Assembly (NCBI GenBank): GCA_913051785.1
Contig: CAJXCK010000011.1
Coordinates: 1-38,508 of the forward strand
DNA: 38,508 nucleotides
Direction of reading: 5' to 3'
Origin: an uncultured Gammaproteobacteria bacterium
GTDB taxonomy: Bacteria > Pseudomonadota > Gammaproteobacteria > Pseudomonadales > Azotimanducaceae
Part shown: positions 1 through 9,011 of the stretch, one piece after another
How the letters are laid out: every line of letters begins with the position of its first letter
How positions within the stretch are numbered: position 1 is the stretch's first letter
Notes under the pieces: generated by a model
Databases searched by the model: none
Told to the model about the DNA's origin: nothing
What the model saw: only the letters and a program-made list of their open reading frames with translations
Translations under genes and position numbers: made by a program

Positions 1-802
1 CTCGAACTATCCTCACCAATTCATCAGTAAGGCATTCTTCTGGATTGCGCCACTCTCCTTCCACACCTGAGGCATCGTCAAGAAGCTGTGTCCATTGAAA
101 AACTCGAACGGCTTTTTCTTTAGTTACGGATGAGAGGGAAGGATCTATAACGCATTGAGAGAGCTGGCCAAACAAACCGAACTCTGCGAAGGACGGTCGT
201 GTGCCAAAGAAAAAAAGTGACTTTTGTAGGCTGGCTTCCAGAGCAGCTAAGATTTCCTCGTAATTCTTTAGTACCTCATCCGATGGCAAGTGAGCGGCAG
301 CACCCAGCTGAGTTTTCTGTCGCTCTATAAACGTGTTGGCTACAGAAGATAGCGCCTCATCTGACAAAGGTCCGTTCCAGCCGATCATTTGCCGTCGGCC
401 ACACCATTCAGCATCTGCTGTCCATCGAAAATAAAACATAGGGAGCGGTAAGCACTCATCAGCCATATCCTCTATGAGACTGGATAAAAAAGCGATGCCA
501 GGATGTGGTGGGATTATCGATCGATCGGAGTGCAATTGCTCTAACTCATGCATAATCGGAGTGGAGTCCGATTTGAAATCACCTCCAGGGTATTGGACAA
601 CAGGAACTGTGCCTTTCGCGGCTCTACTCAATGGAGAATCCGGATCGCCCTGTCCGAGTTTTCCCGATCCCTTGAATTCCGACTGCGGGACGAGCCACCC
701 ATGTGGAATCCGTCGATATCTGAATACCGCTCGTAGTTTTATCGAATACGTTGAAGCTGGCCCGCCATATACTCGATAAAAGCCTCTGTTATCTTTGCTC
801 AT
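1..802 (-). CDS. GST-like protein, 3' end cut by the window edge
   Basis: The minus strand is open from an ATG at 802 to the edge, giving 267 residues without a stop. The N-terminus has a thioredoxin-fold look (YGGPASTYSIKLRAVF near residues 12-27). A conserved C-terminal GST block follows: an FGTRPSFAEFGLFGQL stretch at about 199-214, then VFQWTQ at 234-239. Between them lies a YFRW motif (124-127). The same three landmarks occur in the GST-like protein at 16584-17771 (HYRW, FGGRPSVADFALMGPL, VFRWTE), so the two are probably paralogues. Like that protein, it is probably longer than a classical GST (about 210 aa). It follows the nitroreductase by 68 nt and could be co-transcribed with it. No strong ribosome site is visible before the ATG. 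The glutathione-binding function is inferred from fold; the substrate is unknown. Confidence 0.8.
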   Translation of the reverse strand, partial: MSKDNRGFYRVYGGPASTYSIKLRAVFRYRRIPHGWLVPQSEFKGSGKLGQGDPDSPLSRAAKGTVPVVQYPGGDFKSDSTPIMHELEQLHSDRSIIPPHPGIAFLSSLIEDMADECLPLPMFYFRWTADAEWCGRRQMIGWNGPLSDEALSSVANTFIERQKTQLGAAAHLPSDEVLKNYEEILAALEASLQKSLFFFGTRPSFAEFGLFGQLSQCVIDPSLSSVTKEKAVRVFQWTQLLDDASGVEGEWRNPEECLTDELVRIVR

Positions 803-870
803 TTTCTATTCGTGATATCGAATGCTTTTATCGGCTAACCAATGCTCTGATATTCAAAAAGCAATATTAG

Positions 871-1548
871 CTATTCTTCAAAGCCTAAAAATACTGCCGC
901 TTCATCTACGCTCTTGCGCTCGGAAACAACTGCGTTGGCGGGGAAGCTTTCATCAGGCCAACCAAGAGCAACGGCCTTCATGATTACTTGATCTTCTGCA
1001 ATCTTGGCATGTTCGCGCACCACTGGTGATTGCATGATACCTTGGCTATTGATCACCGCTCCCAAACCTCTGGACCAAGCAGCATTAACGAGCGCCGTTG
1101 TGACGGCTCCACAATCAAATGCAGTATCGTCGCTGTCTGCTAGGACCCCATCATAAGTAATGATCACGCAGACAGGGGCATCAAATTGTCGAAAACCACG
1201 TAACACCCAATCCTGACGTTTTTCCGTGTCATCTCTTGCGATGTCCATCGCTGCAAACAATTGTTTGGCGACACCAACTTGCCGATCGCGGTGTTGGCCC
1301 GCGAAAGGTTGGCCAATTCGAAATTCCCGCGAATGAGGTATTCCAGCTAGATTCCGTTCGGTATTACCAGCCCGAATGAGATTAAGCGTTTCACCTGAGA
1401 CGACTGTAAAATTCCAGGGTTGCGTGTTCATTGACGATGGTGAGCGCATGGCCAATGACAGCACCTCTTCAATCAATGCTTTAGGTACCGGATCGCTTTT
1501 GTAACCCCTTATACTGCGGCGTCCTAAGACGACTTCATCAAATTCCAT
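871..1548 (-). CDS. nitroreductase-family FMN oxidoreductase
   Basis: This 225-residue protein has the family hallmarks. An N-terminal RRSIRGY segment (residues 10-16) would contact the FMN phosphate. The APSS/N-type motif reads MRSPSSMNTQPW (about 34-45). A C-terminal GLGAV and VALGWPDE region matches the usual end of the domain. Family members are NAD(P)H-dependent, FMN-binding homodimers that reduce nitroaromatics, quinones or enones in the cytoplasm. The length is normal. The ATG at 1548 has a weak GAGAGA-like site just upstream. It is the first gene of a minus-strand pair with the GST-like protein at 1-802, which would suit detoxification or catabolism of electrophiles. The specific substrate cannot be assigned. 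Confidence 0.9.
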   Translation of the reverse strand: MEFDEVVLGRRSIRGYKSDPVPKALIEEVLSLAMRSPSSMNTQPWNFTVVSGETLNLIRAGNTERNLAGIPHSREFRIGQPFAGQHRDRQVGVAKQLFAAMDIARDDTEKRQDWVLRGFRQFDAPVCVIITYDGVLADSDDTAFDCGAVTTALVNAAWSRGLGAVINSQGIMQSPVVREHAKIAEDQVIMKAVALGWPDESFPANAVVSERKSVDEAAVFLGFEE

Positions 1549-1754
1549 TCGGTTGTTCTCTCGTTAAGTGCATCGGTAGTTTAAAGTCTAACAGGCGAGA
1601 GTCTAAGATCGAAAAAGAAACTAAATTAAACCGTTCGAATGTGGTTCATCAAAAACGAAGACGGGTCAGATGCCTCGGCCAGGATAATTTGGAAAAGATT
1701 TGACGTGCTTACCTGGCTTGATGACTAATCTGAGAGACTTTTCGGTTATCAGGT

Positions 1755-1782
1755 TTGAGTCAAGCCTGCCAAAATATATACA
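1755..1782 (+). promoter_or_regulatory. possible sigma-70 promoter
   Basis: A TTGAGT hexamer (1755-1760) and TATACA (1777-1782) are separated by 16 nt, and the pair sits about 33 nt before the ATG at 1816. Each hexamer matches the consensus at four or five of six positions. The stretch 1549-1754 between the divergent genes shows nothing else I can name. Confidence 0.35.
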
Positions 1783-1815
1783 CTCTTATTCAATAAATTC
1801 TGAAAGGCTGACGTG

Positions 1816-2688
1816 ATGAATGTTTGTATTAAGGGACTCACTCTGGTTTTAGGCGCAGCCATAGCGAGTCTAACGATCCTGCCTGGGAGCGCAGCTGAAC
1901 GGGAAATAATTGGTATCGCAAGTTCTGAAACGGACGAGTCGGGGACGGCTAGTCTCCTCTCCGCTTTTTTTGGTTTGGACAACAATTTGCCTTTTAGAAT
2001 CAATCTTTTGTGTCTTGGTGCTTCAGGGAAGGATGGGATGCCCGTTGTGTTCTCTCATACTTTGAATCCGGAGACATTAAACGAGAGTGATTTTGAAATA
2101 GAGACTCGCTCTGGAGAGGTTTACAGCCCAATGTGTGTAACTTTGCGTCCCGCAGATGATGAAGGAGAAAATCGAACTGTCTTGCTGATTGGCGAGTTTG
2201 GAAATGCCTTAACAGATCCGCCGATAAGGGTGTCCATCGTAGGAGATTTGCTAGCTGATAGCGAAGATTCGAAACCACTTAGTTTCAAGGGTTTATATAC
2301 CGATGTAATCCCACTGAATTCTGGACCGACCCTCATTCTGGCCGAGAGTGTGCCAAGAGAGGTTTGGTCCAAAGAAAGAAGAGGTACAATGTGCCCGGAC
2401 TCATCTAGACAAGTGATTAGAGTTACGTGGACAGGTGGAGTTCGATTGCCCAACGGCGATGAATTAGGAGAGATTGAACGCTCCGTTTATCGAATAGAAT
2501 TAGAAGAGGAGGATGGTCAGAGGATATCTCTAGAACCTGATTACTTGGCTGATCTGGAAGATAGCGACAACAACCATCTTCTGTGTCTTTCTTCTGAAGC
2601 GTCAGCGATCTCAGTTTCTTTTCCGGCAGGTCACTTAGTCGATCCAAACGGAGATCTCAATCTTGATTCGTTTGTCCCTGTATTATGA
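1816..2688 (+). CDS. secreted protein of unknown function
   Basis: The protein has about 290 residues with a clear Sec signal peptide: a hydrophobic stretch GLTLVLGAAIASLTILPGSA followed by AERE, with likely cleavage after SAA. I do not recognise the mature part. It is acidic, rich in Asp, Glu and Ser, has several cysteines that could pair in the periplasm, and contains no obvious catalytic motif. A segment near residues 60-90 (PVVFSHTLNPETLNESDFEIET) resembles Ig-like domains described in adhesive or surface proteins, but this is only an impression. The start is ATG 1816 rather than the adjoining GTG 1813, because a GAAAGG site (1802-1807) is well spaced from it. The epoxide hydrolase follows 51 nt downstream. 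Confidence 0.75.
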   Translation: MNVCIKGLTLVLGAAIASLTILPGSAAEREIIGIASSETDESGTASLLSAFFGLDNNLPFRINLLCLGASGKDGMPVVFSHTLNPETLNESDFEIETRSGEVYSPMCVTLRPADDEGENRTVLLIGEFGNALTDPPIRVSIVGDLLADSEDSKPLSFKGLYTDVIPLNSGPTLILAESVPREVWSKERRGTMCPDSSRQVIRVTWTGGVRLPNGDELGEIERSVYRIELEEEDGQRISLEPDYLADLEDSDNNHLLCLSSEASAISVSFPAGHLVDPNGDLNLDSFVPVL

Positions 2689-2739
2689 ACTGCATCTCAG
2701 TGATCCTAATTCTAGAAAAAACTTGGAGGGTGTTTGGCT

Positions 2740-3729
2740 ATGAGTTTTGATTTTCAACATGGCGTTATCGAATCGAATGGAATAGAGATGCATTACGCTG
2801 AACACGGCTCTGGGCCCCTAGTCTTGTTTTGTCATGGCTGGCCTGAGTCGTGGTACTCGTGGCGACATCAATTAAAAGCTATTGGCGATCAAGGATATCG
2901 GGCAGTCGCGCTTCACATGCGTGGGTATGGAAAAACGACTGCGCCGGAGGATATTGAGGCTTATTCAATATCAAATCTCATAGGTGACGTCGTTGGAAGT
3001 GTTGCTGGGCTGGGTGAATCAAAGGCGATAATCGTGGGCCATGATTGGGGTGGCCCTGTCGCTTGGTACTCTGCTTTGATGCGGCCAGATATTTTTACAG
3101 CGGTTGCGGTGTTATCGGTGCCCTTTAACCCTCCATTCCCGCTCCCCAACGGAATCAACCTGAATGATGTGATGCTGCAAGCAGCGGCGGGCCGCCAATA
3201 TTACAGACTTTTCTTCCAGGAGCCTGGCGTTGCAGAAGCTGATTTTGAGCAGGACGTGAGAAAATCTATGCTCGGTGTTTTGTATTCGTTTAGCGGTGAT
3301 ATTGTTCGAGATGGTGTTCATGCCGGCGGTTGGGACGGACATTTTCCGAAAAATGAAACGATGAGTGAGCAGTTGATACTCCCAGAAAAACTTCCTACCT
3401 GGCTCACAGAAGAGGATCTTGCCTTTTACGTCGAAGAACACAGCGCGACAGGTTTTTCGGGTGGATTTAACTGGTATAGAAATATAAAGAGATTGCCATC
3501 CCATTTGGCGCCGTTCATTGGTAAATCCCTGGACCAGCCAGCGTTGTATCTTTATGGCGAACACGACTTGGTTGCAGGAAATACTCAAGAAGCCATCGAC
3601 GTTATGCAGGCTAGCTTGTCAGATCTTCGAAAATGCGTGAGGTTCGAGGGGGCTGGCCACTGGTTGCAACAAGAAAGAGCGGAGGAAGTAAATCAGGAAC
3701 TGATTAGCTTCTTTCAGTCTGTCAAATAA
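2740..3729 (+). CDS. epoxide hydrolase-type alpha/beta hydrolase
   Basis: This is a typical soluble bacterial epoxide hydrolase of about 330 residues. It shows the oxyanion-hole motif HGWPESW (about 32-38), the nucleophile motif GHDWGG with Asp at about residue 102, a cap-domain tyrosine in FNWYRNI, a charge-relay Asp in YGEHDLVAG, and the catalytic His in GAGHWLQQE. The reaction would open an epoxide to a vicinal diol by way of an ester on the Asp. The start is ATG 2740, not the in-frame TTG at 2734: GGAGGG at 2725-2730 is 9 nt from the ATG but only 3 nt from the TTG. A fluoroacetate-dehalogenase-like activity is a less likely alternative for this fold. Confidence 0.88.
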   Translation: MSFDFQHGVIESNGIEMHYAEHGSGPLVLFCHGWPESWYSWRHQLKAIGDQGYRAVALHMRGYGKTTAPEDIEAYSISNLIGDVVGSVAGLGESKAIIVGHDWGGPVAWYSALMRPDIFTAVAVLSVPFNPPFPLPNGINLNDVMLQAAAGRQYYRLFFQEPGVAEADFEQDVRKSMLGVLYSFSGDIVRDGVHAGGWDGHFPKNETMSEQLILPEKLPTWLTEEDLAFYVEEHSATGFSGGFNWYRNIKRLPSHLAPFIGKSLDQPALYLYGEHDLVAGNTQEAIDVMQASLSDLRKCVRFEGAGHWLQQERAEEVNQELISFFQSVK

Positions 3730-3734
3730 GTTGC

Positions 3735-3758
3735 CGTGTGGGGAAACTACCCCGCATG
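3735..3758. other. stem-loop after the epoxide hydrolase gene
   Basis: A 9-bp stem (3735-3743 with 3750-3758, including two G-T wobbles) encloses the loop AAACTA and starts 5 nt after the stop codon. There is no T-run after it, so it is not a textbook terminator. It may protect a 3' end or attenuate read-through into the lipoprotein gene. Confidence 0.35.
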
Positions 3759-3817
3759 CCTGAGGAAAAGAAAAGAGCTCGGAGGTTTTTGTCGTTTAAA
3801 GAATTAGGAGGAGTCGA

Positions 3818-4885
3818 ATGCTTAGAGCTATTTGGGTCGTTGTGATCATTTCGGTATCGGCATGCGCGACAGAAAATGTCGTTGTTGAGGGATGCGAACC
3901 ATCCGGCTCAATGCAACCTGTTTGCGGGATGCAGAGCCCCGAAGATATAGCAGCTCTTCCGGATGGTCGACATCTATTGCTGGCGCATTTTGGCGGTATG
4001 TTTGAAGCTACAGGGTCTTTGTCCCTCTTTGATACCCAGACCGAGGAGGTGAAACCGCTTTTTCCCCGGGTCGGAATCACTCTTGATGGTGCCACAGCGC
4101 CATGGGGGGATCCAAAATGTGAGGCTCCTCAGCTAGATGAATTCAGTCCGCATGGAACACACCTTCATCGGTTAACAGACGGTAGTTTGAGATATTTGGT
4201 TGTAAACCATGGTGGTCGGGAAGCCATAGAGCTATTCGAGGTGATAGGAAAGGGCGGCAATACCTCTCTGCTCTGGCAAGGGTGCGTCGAGCCATCAGAA
4301 GATACTTTCATGAATGACGTTGTGGGCTTAAGCAATGGCGATCTGATTTACACTCGCATGTTCCACGATGGTGGGATGGTGGAGCAGTTTTTGAGTCTAC
4401 TAGGTTTTGATACGGGCGATTTATGGAGATGGAATCAAGAAGCTGGCTTGAGAGCTTTGCCAGGTACAAAAGCGAATCAGCCGAATGGGATAGAGATCGC
4501 GGCTGATCAACAACATATCTTTGCAAATATGTATTTCACGCAAGAGCTTTGGAAGATTGATGTGGATACGGGCGAGGTTGTGGGAACTGCTCCTGTAGCG
4601 AACGCAGACAATAGTGCGTGGGGGACCGATGGGCGCTTATGGGTGGTGATCCACACGGACTCGATGTCGAACATGCTCGCTTGTTTTGGCAACCAGGAAG
4701 CGGCTTGCGGGGCGAGTTTCGCCATCGTAGCTGTGGATCCAGAATCGTTGGAAATTGAGACAGTCTTTGAGCATCGCGGACCACCAATGGGCGCCGCCAC
4801 CGTAGCTGTGCCTCAGGCGGGGAGGATCTATATGGGGTCTTTCGTCGGCGACAGATTGGTTTCGATACCTGACTTCACTAAATAA
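3818..4885 (+). CDS. lipoprotein, SMP-30/arylesterase-like beta-propeller
   Basis: The 355-residue protein begins with a short hydrophobic segment ending in a lipobox (VSAC, Cys16), so it should be an anchored periplasmic lipoprotein. The rest alternates motifs typical of six-bladed propellers of the SMP-30/gluconolactonase/paraoxonase group: PEDIAALPDGRHLLLAH, FSPHGTHLHRLTDGSLRYLVVNHG, QPNGIEIAADQQHIFANMY and ADNSAWGTDGRLWV. Acidic and Asn residues in such loops bind calcium in characterised members. A lactonase or esterase role is inferred from fold only. AGGAGG at 3806-3811 lies 6 nt before the ATG. The gene follows the epoxide hydrolase by 88 nt. Assignment to the superfamily is fairly safe; the substrate is not. 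Confidence 0.75.
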   Translation: MLRAIWVVVIISVSACATENVVVEGCEPSGSMQPVCGMQSPEDIAALPDGRHLLLAHFGGMFEATGSLSLFDTQTEEVKPLFPRVGITLDGATAPWGDPKCEAPQLDEFSPHGTHLHRLTDGSLRYLVVNHGGREAIELFEVIGKGGNTSLLWQGCVEPSEDTFMNDVVGLSNGDLIYTRMFHDGGMVEQFLSLLGFDTGDLWRWNQEAGLRALPGTKANQPNGIEIAADQQHIFANMYFTQELWKIDVDTGEVVGTAPVANADNSAWGTDGRLWVVIHTDSMSNMLACFGNQEAACGASFAIVAVDPESLEIETVFEHRGPPMGAATVAVPQAGRIYMGSFVGDRLVSIPDFTK

Positions 4886-4949
4886 AAAATTTAAATCGAA
4901 GAGCCTCGAAACGAACGAGTTCTACGATATTCTGTCGACTGATTAAGTT

Positions 4950-4966
4950 GGCGGTTTCGCCTTTTT
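4950..4966 (+). terminator. short rho-independent terminator
   Basis: A GGCG-GTTT-CGCC hairpin is followed by five T residues. It lies 65 nt after the stop of the lipoprotein gene, in the 128-nt gap where plus and minus genes converge. The stem is only 4 bp, so confidence is moderate. Confidence 0.45.
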
Positions 4967-5013
4967 GATCATAGTTAGAGTGAAAGTCTTATATTCGGCT
5001 GGTCGGACAATTA

Positions 5014-7017
5014 TCAATCTAAACTAGAAGGCGTCATATTCGAGATGAATTCAGCGTAATCTTGGCTTGTCTCTATGAGTTCCTCGTGAGGAGCACAACC
5101 TATAATGCTTCCATCTTTTAAAAAGGCCACACGATCCGCCATTTTTATGGTGGTCAAGCGATGCGAAATAATGAGTATCGTCCTCGTGTCGCTCTGAATC
5201 CAGGGCTTGAGAGCGAGCTCTGTTGGCAGATCTAGAGAAGCCGTTGGTTCATCCAATATAAGCATCTTGGGGTTTCCTAAATTCGCACGGGCGATCGAGA
5301 GGCGTTGTTGCTGGCCGACTGACAAACCAGTTCCGTCCGCGAATATTTTGTGACCGAGTTCTCCAGGGAGATCTTGGATAAAATCCCAGGCCGCAGCCTC
5401 GCGACAGGCTTGGACCAAGTCATCATCGGTCGCACTAGGATCGCCGAGTAGCAAATTTTCTCGCACAGAGCCATCGATGAATTGGTGTTCCTGGAAAATG
5501 AAGGTGATATGTCTTCTTATAGACTCTTGTCGAAATAGCCCAAGCTTCCTGTTGTCGAAAAAAATATGACCATTCTGGGGTTCGAGAAACTGAGGTAGAA
5601 GATAGGCCAAAGTCGTTTTTCCAGCCCCATTTCTTCCGACGAGAGCCAAGGTCTCTCCGGCGGCGATTGTCAGATTAATTTTCTTGAGAATGGGTTGGTT
5701 GCCAGGGTAACCAAAAGTAATGTCCTCATAGCGCACTAATGGCGGATGAGTCATAGAAAGTTCTTGTCCTTTTAACGAGATTTCTGGCTTTTCGTCCTTC
5801 TGATTTAAGATGGTAAAAACCCGTTCTGCCGCCGCGAGGTGATCCTGTTGATCTATCCAAATCCGCCCTAGCTGCATTGCAGTCTCATAGAGCATGCTGT
5901 ACATCCGAAGAATTACAGGCGCGTCTCCCAGTGTCATCTTGCCTTCAATAATATTGCTAAAAATAAACCAGTAACCGAATGATTGAAAAAGTAGGTGTAG
6001 ATTCTCGGAAAGCCATTCAATGACACGTAAAGACGCCGTTAGGATGAGGGAGCGACGAAAAGAGAATCGACTAGCTGATGCAAATTTTTCTTGTTCTTTT
6101 TCTTCCGCTCCTAGGCTCTGAATGACTTCTCTGTTGCGGATTCCTTCTTCAGTTAGATTGAGAACATCGCTTCCCGATCTGCGACTACTTTGACTAAGCC
6201 GGCGAATCCATCTTGCAAAAGGTAAGGTAGATAGAAGTGTGACTGCGAAAGCAGAGGCTCCCAGCCAAACCAATTCGGGTGCCGCCGATCCATAAACCAA
6301 CCAGAGTATCCAGAGTCCGAGGAAGGAGCCGAGGAGGTAAAAGATAGGCTGTACTAAAATCGACATGCAAACCACGCCGATTGCGGGCGCGTCATGCATG
6401 ATACGAAAAACAGCATCGCCCGCACGTTGTTTGACGATATTAACAACAGGCATTTGGGCGAACTTACTGAAAAGTTCATGTCGGGCACAATGAGTAATCC
6501 TTTGAGAGATCATGACGTGAAGTCGAAAGTCTAGAAGACCGATAACCCCGCTGGCTGCGCTGAAGCCGTCGTTCGCCTTGTTTTCTGATTGGGTCGCAAC
6601 ATCGGCCCCTTGTGTGAGTCGAGCATGTAATTCTGTGTTCGTCGCGTAGCCAAATAATGCAAATATTGCCATGAGACCAAGGCAGATAATGCCAACGATG
6701 GCTATTGGTTCACGACCAACTAAACGCTCCAATATTGGTTGCATGAAGAATGGATAAAGGTCGGCTTCTAGAACGGGTAAAGCCATGACACCGTGGTCGA
6801 TTAAGATTTTGAATAGCCATGGAATGGGAAGGGAAACAAAGAGAATAATGCAACCCACGGCGATACGGCCAAAGACTAGAGATTGTGCATGTTTGATATA
6901 ACCCAGTGTGCGAAGGGCAATCTCTCCTAGCGTGTTTCCCGTAGTACTTCGATTTGTTTCAACAGTTGACTTGAGTGGGTTCAGACTCTCCCGACTGAAT
7001 GACCGTTCACTCGTCAT
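5014..7017 (-). CDS. ABC exporter half-transporter (fused membrane and ATPase domains), second gene
   Basis: The protein has 667 residues with an N-terminal membrane domain (hydrophobic segments at roughly 50-72, 106-124, 213-245, 250-268 and 340-357) and a C-terminal ATPase domain. Walker A is GRNGAGKT (461-468), the Q-loop is FQE (508-510), the signature is LSVGQ (565-569), Walker B is MLILDE with Asp589 and Glu590, and the H-loop is ISHR. All catalytic residues are present, so this half should hydrolyse ATP. Its start overlaps the end of the other half-transporter by 11 nt, implying coupled translation and a heterodimer in the inner membrane. Type I exporters of this shape move lipids, peptides or drugs outward; the cargo is not evident. 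An extended loop near 125-160 is unlike common MsbA-type halves. Confidence 0.92.
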   Translation of the reverse strand: MTSERSFSRESLNPLKSTVETNRSTTGNTLGEIALRTLGYIKHAQSLVFGRIAVGCIILFVSLPIPWLFKILIDHGVMALPVLEADLYPFFMQPILERLVGREPIAIVGIICLGLMAIFALFGYATNTELHARLTQGADVATQSENKANDGFSAASGVIGLLDFRLHVMISQRITHCARHELFSKFAQMPVVNIVKQRAGDAVFRIMHDAPAIGVVCMSILVQPIFYLLGSFLGLWILWLVYGSAAPELVWLGASAFAVTLLSTLPFARWIRRLSQSSRRSGSDVLNLTEEGIRNREVIQSLGAEEKEQEKFASASRFSFRRSLILTASLRVIEWLSENLHLLFQSFGYWFIFSNIIEGKMTLGDAPVILRMYSMLYETAMQLGRIWIDQQDHLAAAERVFTILNQKDEKPEISLKGQELSMTHPPLVRYEDITFGYPGNQPILKKINLTIAAGETLALVGRNGAGKTTLAYLLPQFLEPQNGHIFFDNRKLGLFRQESIRRHITFIFQEHQFIDGSVRENLLLGDPSATDDDLVQACREAAAWDFIQDLPGELGHKIFADGTGLSVGQQQRLSIARANLGNPKMLILDEPTASLDLPTELALKPWIQSDTRTILIISHRLTTIKMADRVAFLKDGSIIGCAPHEELIETSQDYAEFISNMTPSSLD

Positions 7018-8959
7018 TGGAAACGCCCCCGTTACAAAGAACCCGGTAGAGTTCGCAAGACTCTATCAAGTCACGGTGATCCCCCTGAGCGATTATCTCG
7101 CCCTGATCGATCACACTTATTCGTTTCACGCTTTTAGCTATATCCAATTGATGGGAGACAATGAGTACGATTTTCTCTTTGGCCCACGCCAGTAGATTCC
7201 TTAGAACCTGTTCTTCGGTTTTTGAATCTAATGAGGCTGTCGGCTCGTCCAGCAGAATTATTTTGGGGTCAGCTGCGATCATTCTAGCGATCGCTACTTG
7301 CTGTCTTTGCCCAGTTGACAAAAGGCCTCCATCAACTCCCAAATCTGTATCCAATCCGTTTGGCAGCGAATCAACAACGCTCTCTAAGCAAGCTATTTTT
7401 ATGATCTGTCCCATTTCAAGGTCTGAGAGAGAATCAGAGGCGGCATACTCTATATTTTCTCGGAGTGTCAGGGGTAGGACAGTGCTTTCCTGAAGTACTA
7501 TCCCGATTGCGTGTCGCAAGTCGCTGAGGCGAACGTTATTTATAGGTAGGCCGTCAAGAGAAATGCCACCATCTTCAGGGTCATCCAGTCTTAGTAATAA
7601 TGACAATAAAGTGCTTTTGCCAGCGCCGGATGGCCCGACCAAAAGGTGCGGATGGCCGCTTTCAATTCTAAGGGTAATTCCATTTAGCGTAAGCTTTTTG
7701 TCATGAGAGTAGTTGATCTCGCTAAGATCGAGGCGTCTGATTTTGTCTGGTATATTTTTGGGCGCCTTTGGCTCCTCAACGCCAGTGGGGTGGGCGAGGA
7801 GCTCCCATGTTCTTCCCAGGCCAACGGCCATATCCTGTGCTAGACACCAATAATTAACTAATTCTTCGAGCGTTACTTGAATCGATTCAGCGTTGCCTCG
7901 TCGAGCCTGATAGACAGCGATACTCCAAAAACGGCTGGTAAGCCCCAAAAAAACGAGAAGAGAGGCGCCAAAAATGGATTGTTCCGAAAAGACATAGGTG
8001 GCCGCAAAAAAATCGGTTGATAGCAACACGATCGCAAGGGTCACGGTTGTCACAGCTTTCATTGCCGCAACTCTTGTGCGTAAAGACAGAGAGTGGTCAA
8101 AAGCAGAATATGATAGCGCCTGGAATTCCGACCTTGCATCAGATTCTCGAGCGAAGGCTTTGGAGAGTAACAGCCCCTGAATGGAGGCCTGAACTTTTTT
8201 AAATAGTTGGCCGCTTGCCTGTCTCGTAAGGAAACTGGCCACTCTTAGCTTTTTGTTTTGCATTGTTAAAGTGAGCATTATGGTCGTCAAGCCCAAAGCG
8301 AATAGAACGGCAAACCATGGACTGAATAAAAAAGCTAAAGTTAAAAATCCAATACCTCGCAATAGTGCGATAATGGGCATGACAACCACGGTCTCAATTA
8401 CAGCGGTGACCATGGCACTATCTTGAAAAACGCGATACACCGAATCACCCTCTGCACCGAGATGCCGCTTCAAGCTCAAGCGATGCAGATGGTTAACCAT
8501 CGTTACTCTCAGGCTTTGATTGATCCGTTGAAGGATAGATACTTTATAGATATCAAGCACGGTACCTAGTGTTGTTAAGGCCGTTGCTAGAACAACTGTC
8601 AGAACGATAAAGCGCCAAAGAATTTCATAGCGTCTATCTTCTGTCAGAACAGACACCTCGGCGTAGTTAGCCTTGGACAGTAATAATATCTTTGCATGGA
8701 GCTCTGACATTGGTTTGGCCTGAGCGACGGAGTCCCACAGCACCTCAAAGCCAATAAAACCACTTGCAGCGAATGTGGCTACTATGAATAAGACACCTGC
8801 AGCATAAATTAAAAGACTTTTAAGAACCGGCCGAATGTGGGGCCAGCTTGAAAGAAAAATCAGGCTAAAGCTTTGCCAGTCGAGCTCAGCGTAATCCCCT
8901 GTCTGGGAATCCTGGTCATGAGCGGGAATATTTCCCTTGAGCCTTGTGCTCGAGATCAC
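7007..8959 (-). CDS. ABC exporter half-transporter, first gene of the pair
   Basis: The protein has 650 residues with about six hydrophobic segments (near 45-72, 115-135, 190-230 and 300-345) followed by an ATPase domain. Walker A is GPSGAGKS (442-449), the Q-loop is VLQE, Walker B is IILLDE with Asp571 and Glu572, and the H-loop is VSHQ. The signature reads LSTGQ instead of LSGGQ, a modest deviation that may make the composite site weaker. The start is GTG 8959, with AAAGGA about 10 nt upstream; no in-frame ATG exists before residue 84. It lies 52 nt downstream of the PhyH-like gene and overlaps its partner by 11 nt. It presumably forms a heterodimeric inner-membrane exporter with the product of 5014-7017. 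Confidence 0.92.
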   Translation of the reverse strand: MISSTRLKGNIPAHDQDSQTGDYAELDWQSFSLIFLSSWPHIRPVLKSLLIYAAGVLFIVATFAASGFIGFEVLWDSVAQAKPMSELHAKILLLSKANYAEVSVLTEDRRYEILWRFIVLTVVLATALTTLGTVLDIYKVSILQRINQSLRVTMVNHLHRLSLKRHLGAEGDSVYRVFQDSAMVTAVIETVVVMPIIALLRGIGFLTLAFLFSPWFAVLFALGLTTIMLTLTMQNKKLRVASFLTRQASGQLFKKVQASIQGLLLSKAFARESDARSEFQALSYSAFDHSLSLRTRVAAMKAVTTVTLAIVLLSTDFFAATYVFSEQSIFGASLLVFLGLTSRFWSIAVYQARRGNAESIQVTLEELVNYWCLAQDMAVGLGRTWELLAHPTGVEEPKAPKNIPDKIRRLDLSEINYSHDKKLTLNGITLRIESGHPHLLVGPSGAGKSTLLSLLLRLDDPEDGGISLDGLPINNVRLSDLRHAIGIVLQESTVLPLTLRENIEYAASDSLSDLEMGQIIKIACLESVVDSLPNGLDTDLGVDGGLLSTGQRQQVAIARMIAADPKIILLDEPTASLDSKTEEQVLRNLLAWAKEKIVLIVSHQLDIAKSVKRISVIDQGEIIAQGDHRDLIESCELYRVLCNGGVSNDE

Positions 8960-9011
8960 TATCAGTTTGTCCTTTCGTTGAGTCGCCAGAAGTCGAGAAC
9001 GCTAGCCGATT

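Noticed and set aside
474-779. Plus-strand frames of 101 and 62 codons
   Set aside because: They are antisense to the well-supported GST-like gene on the minus strand.
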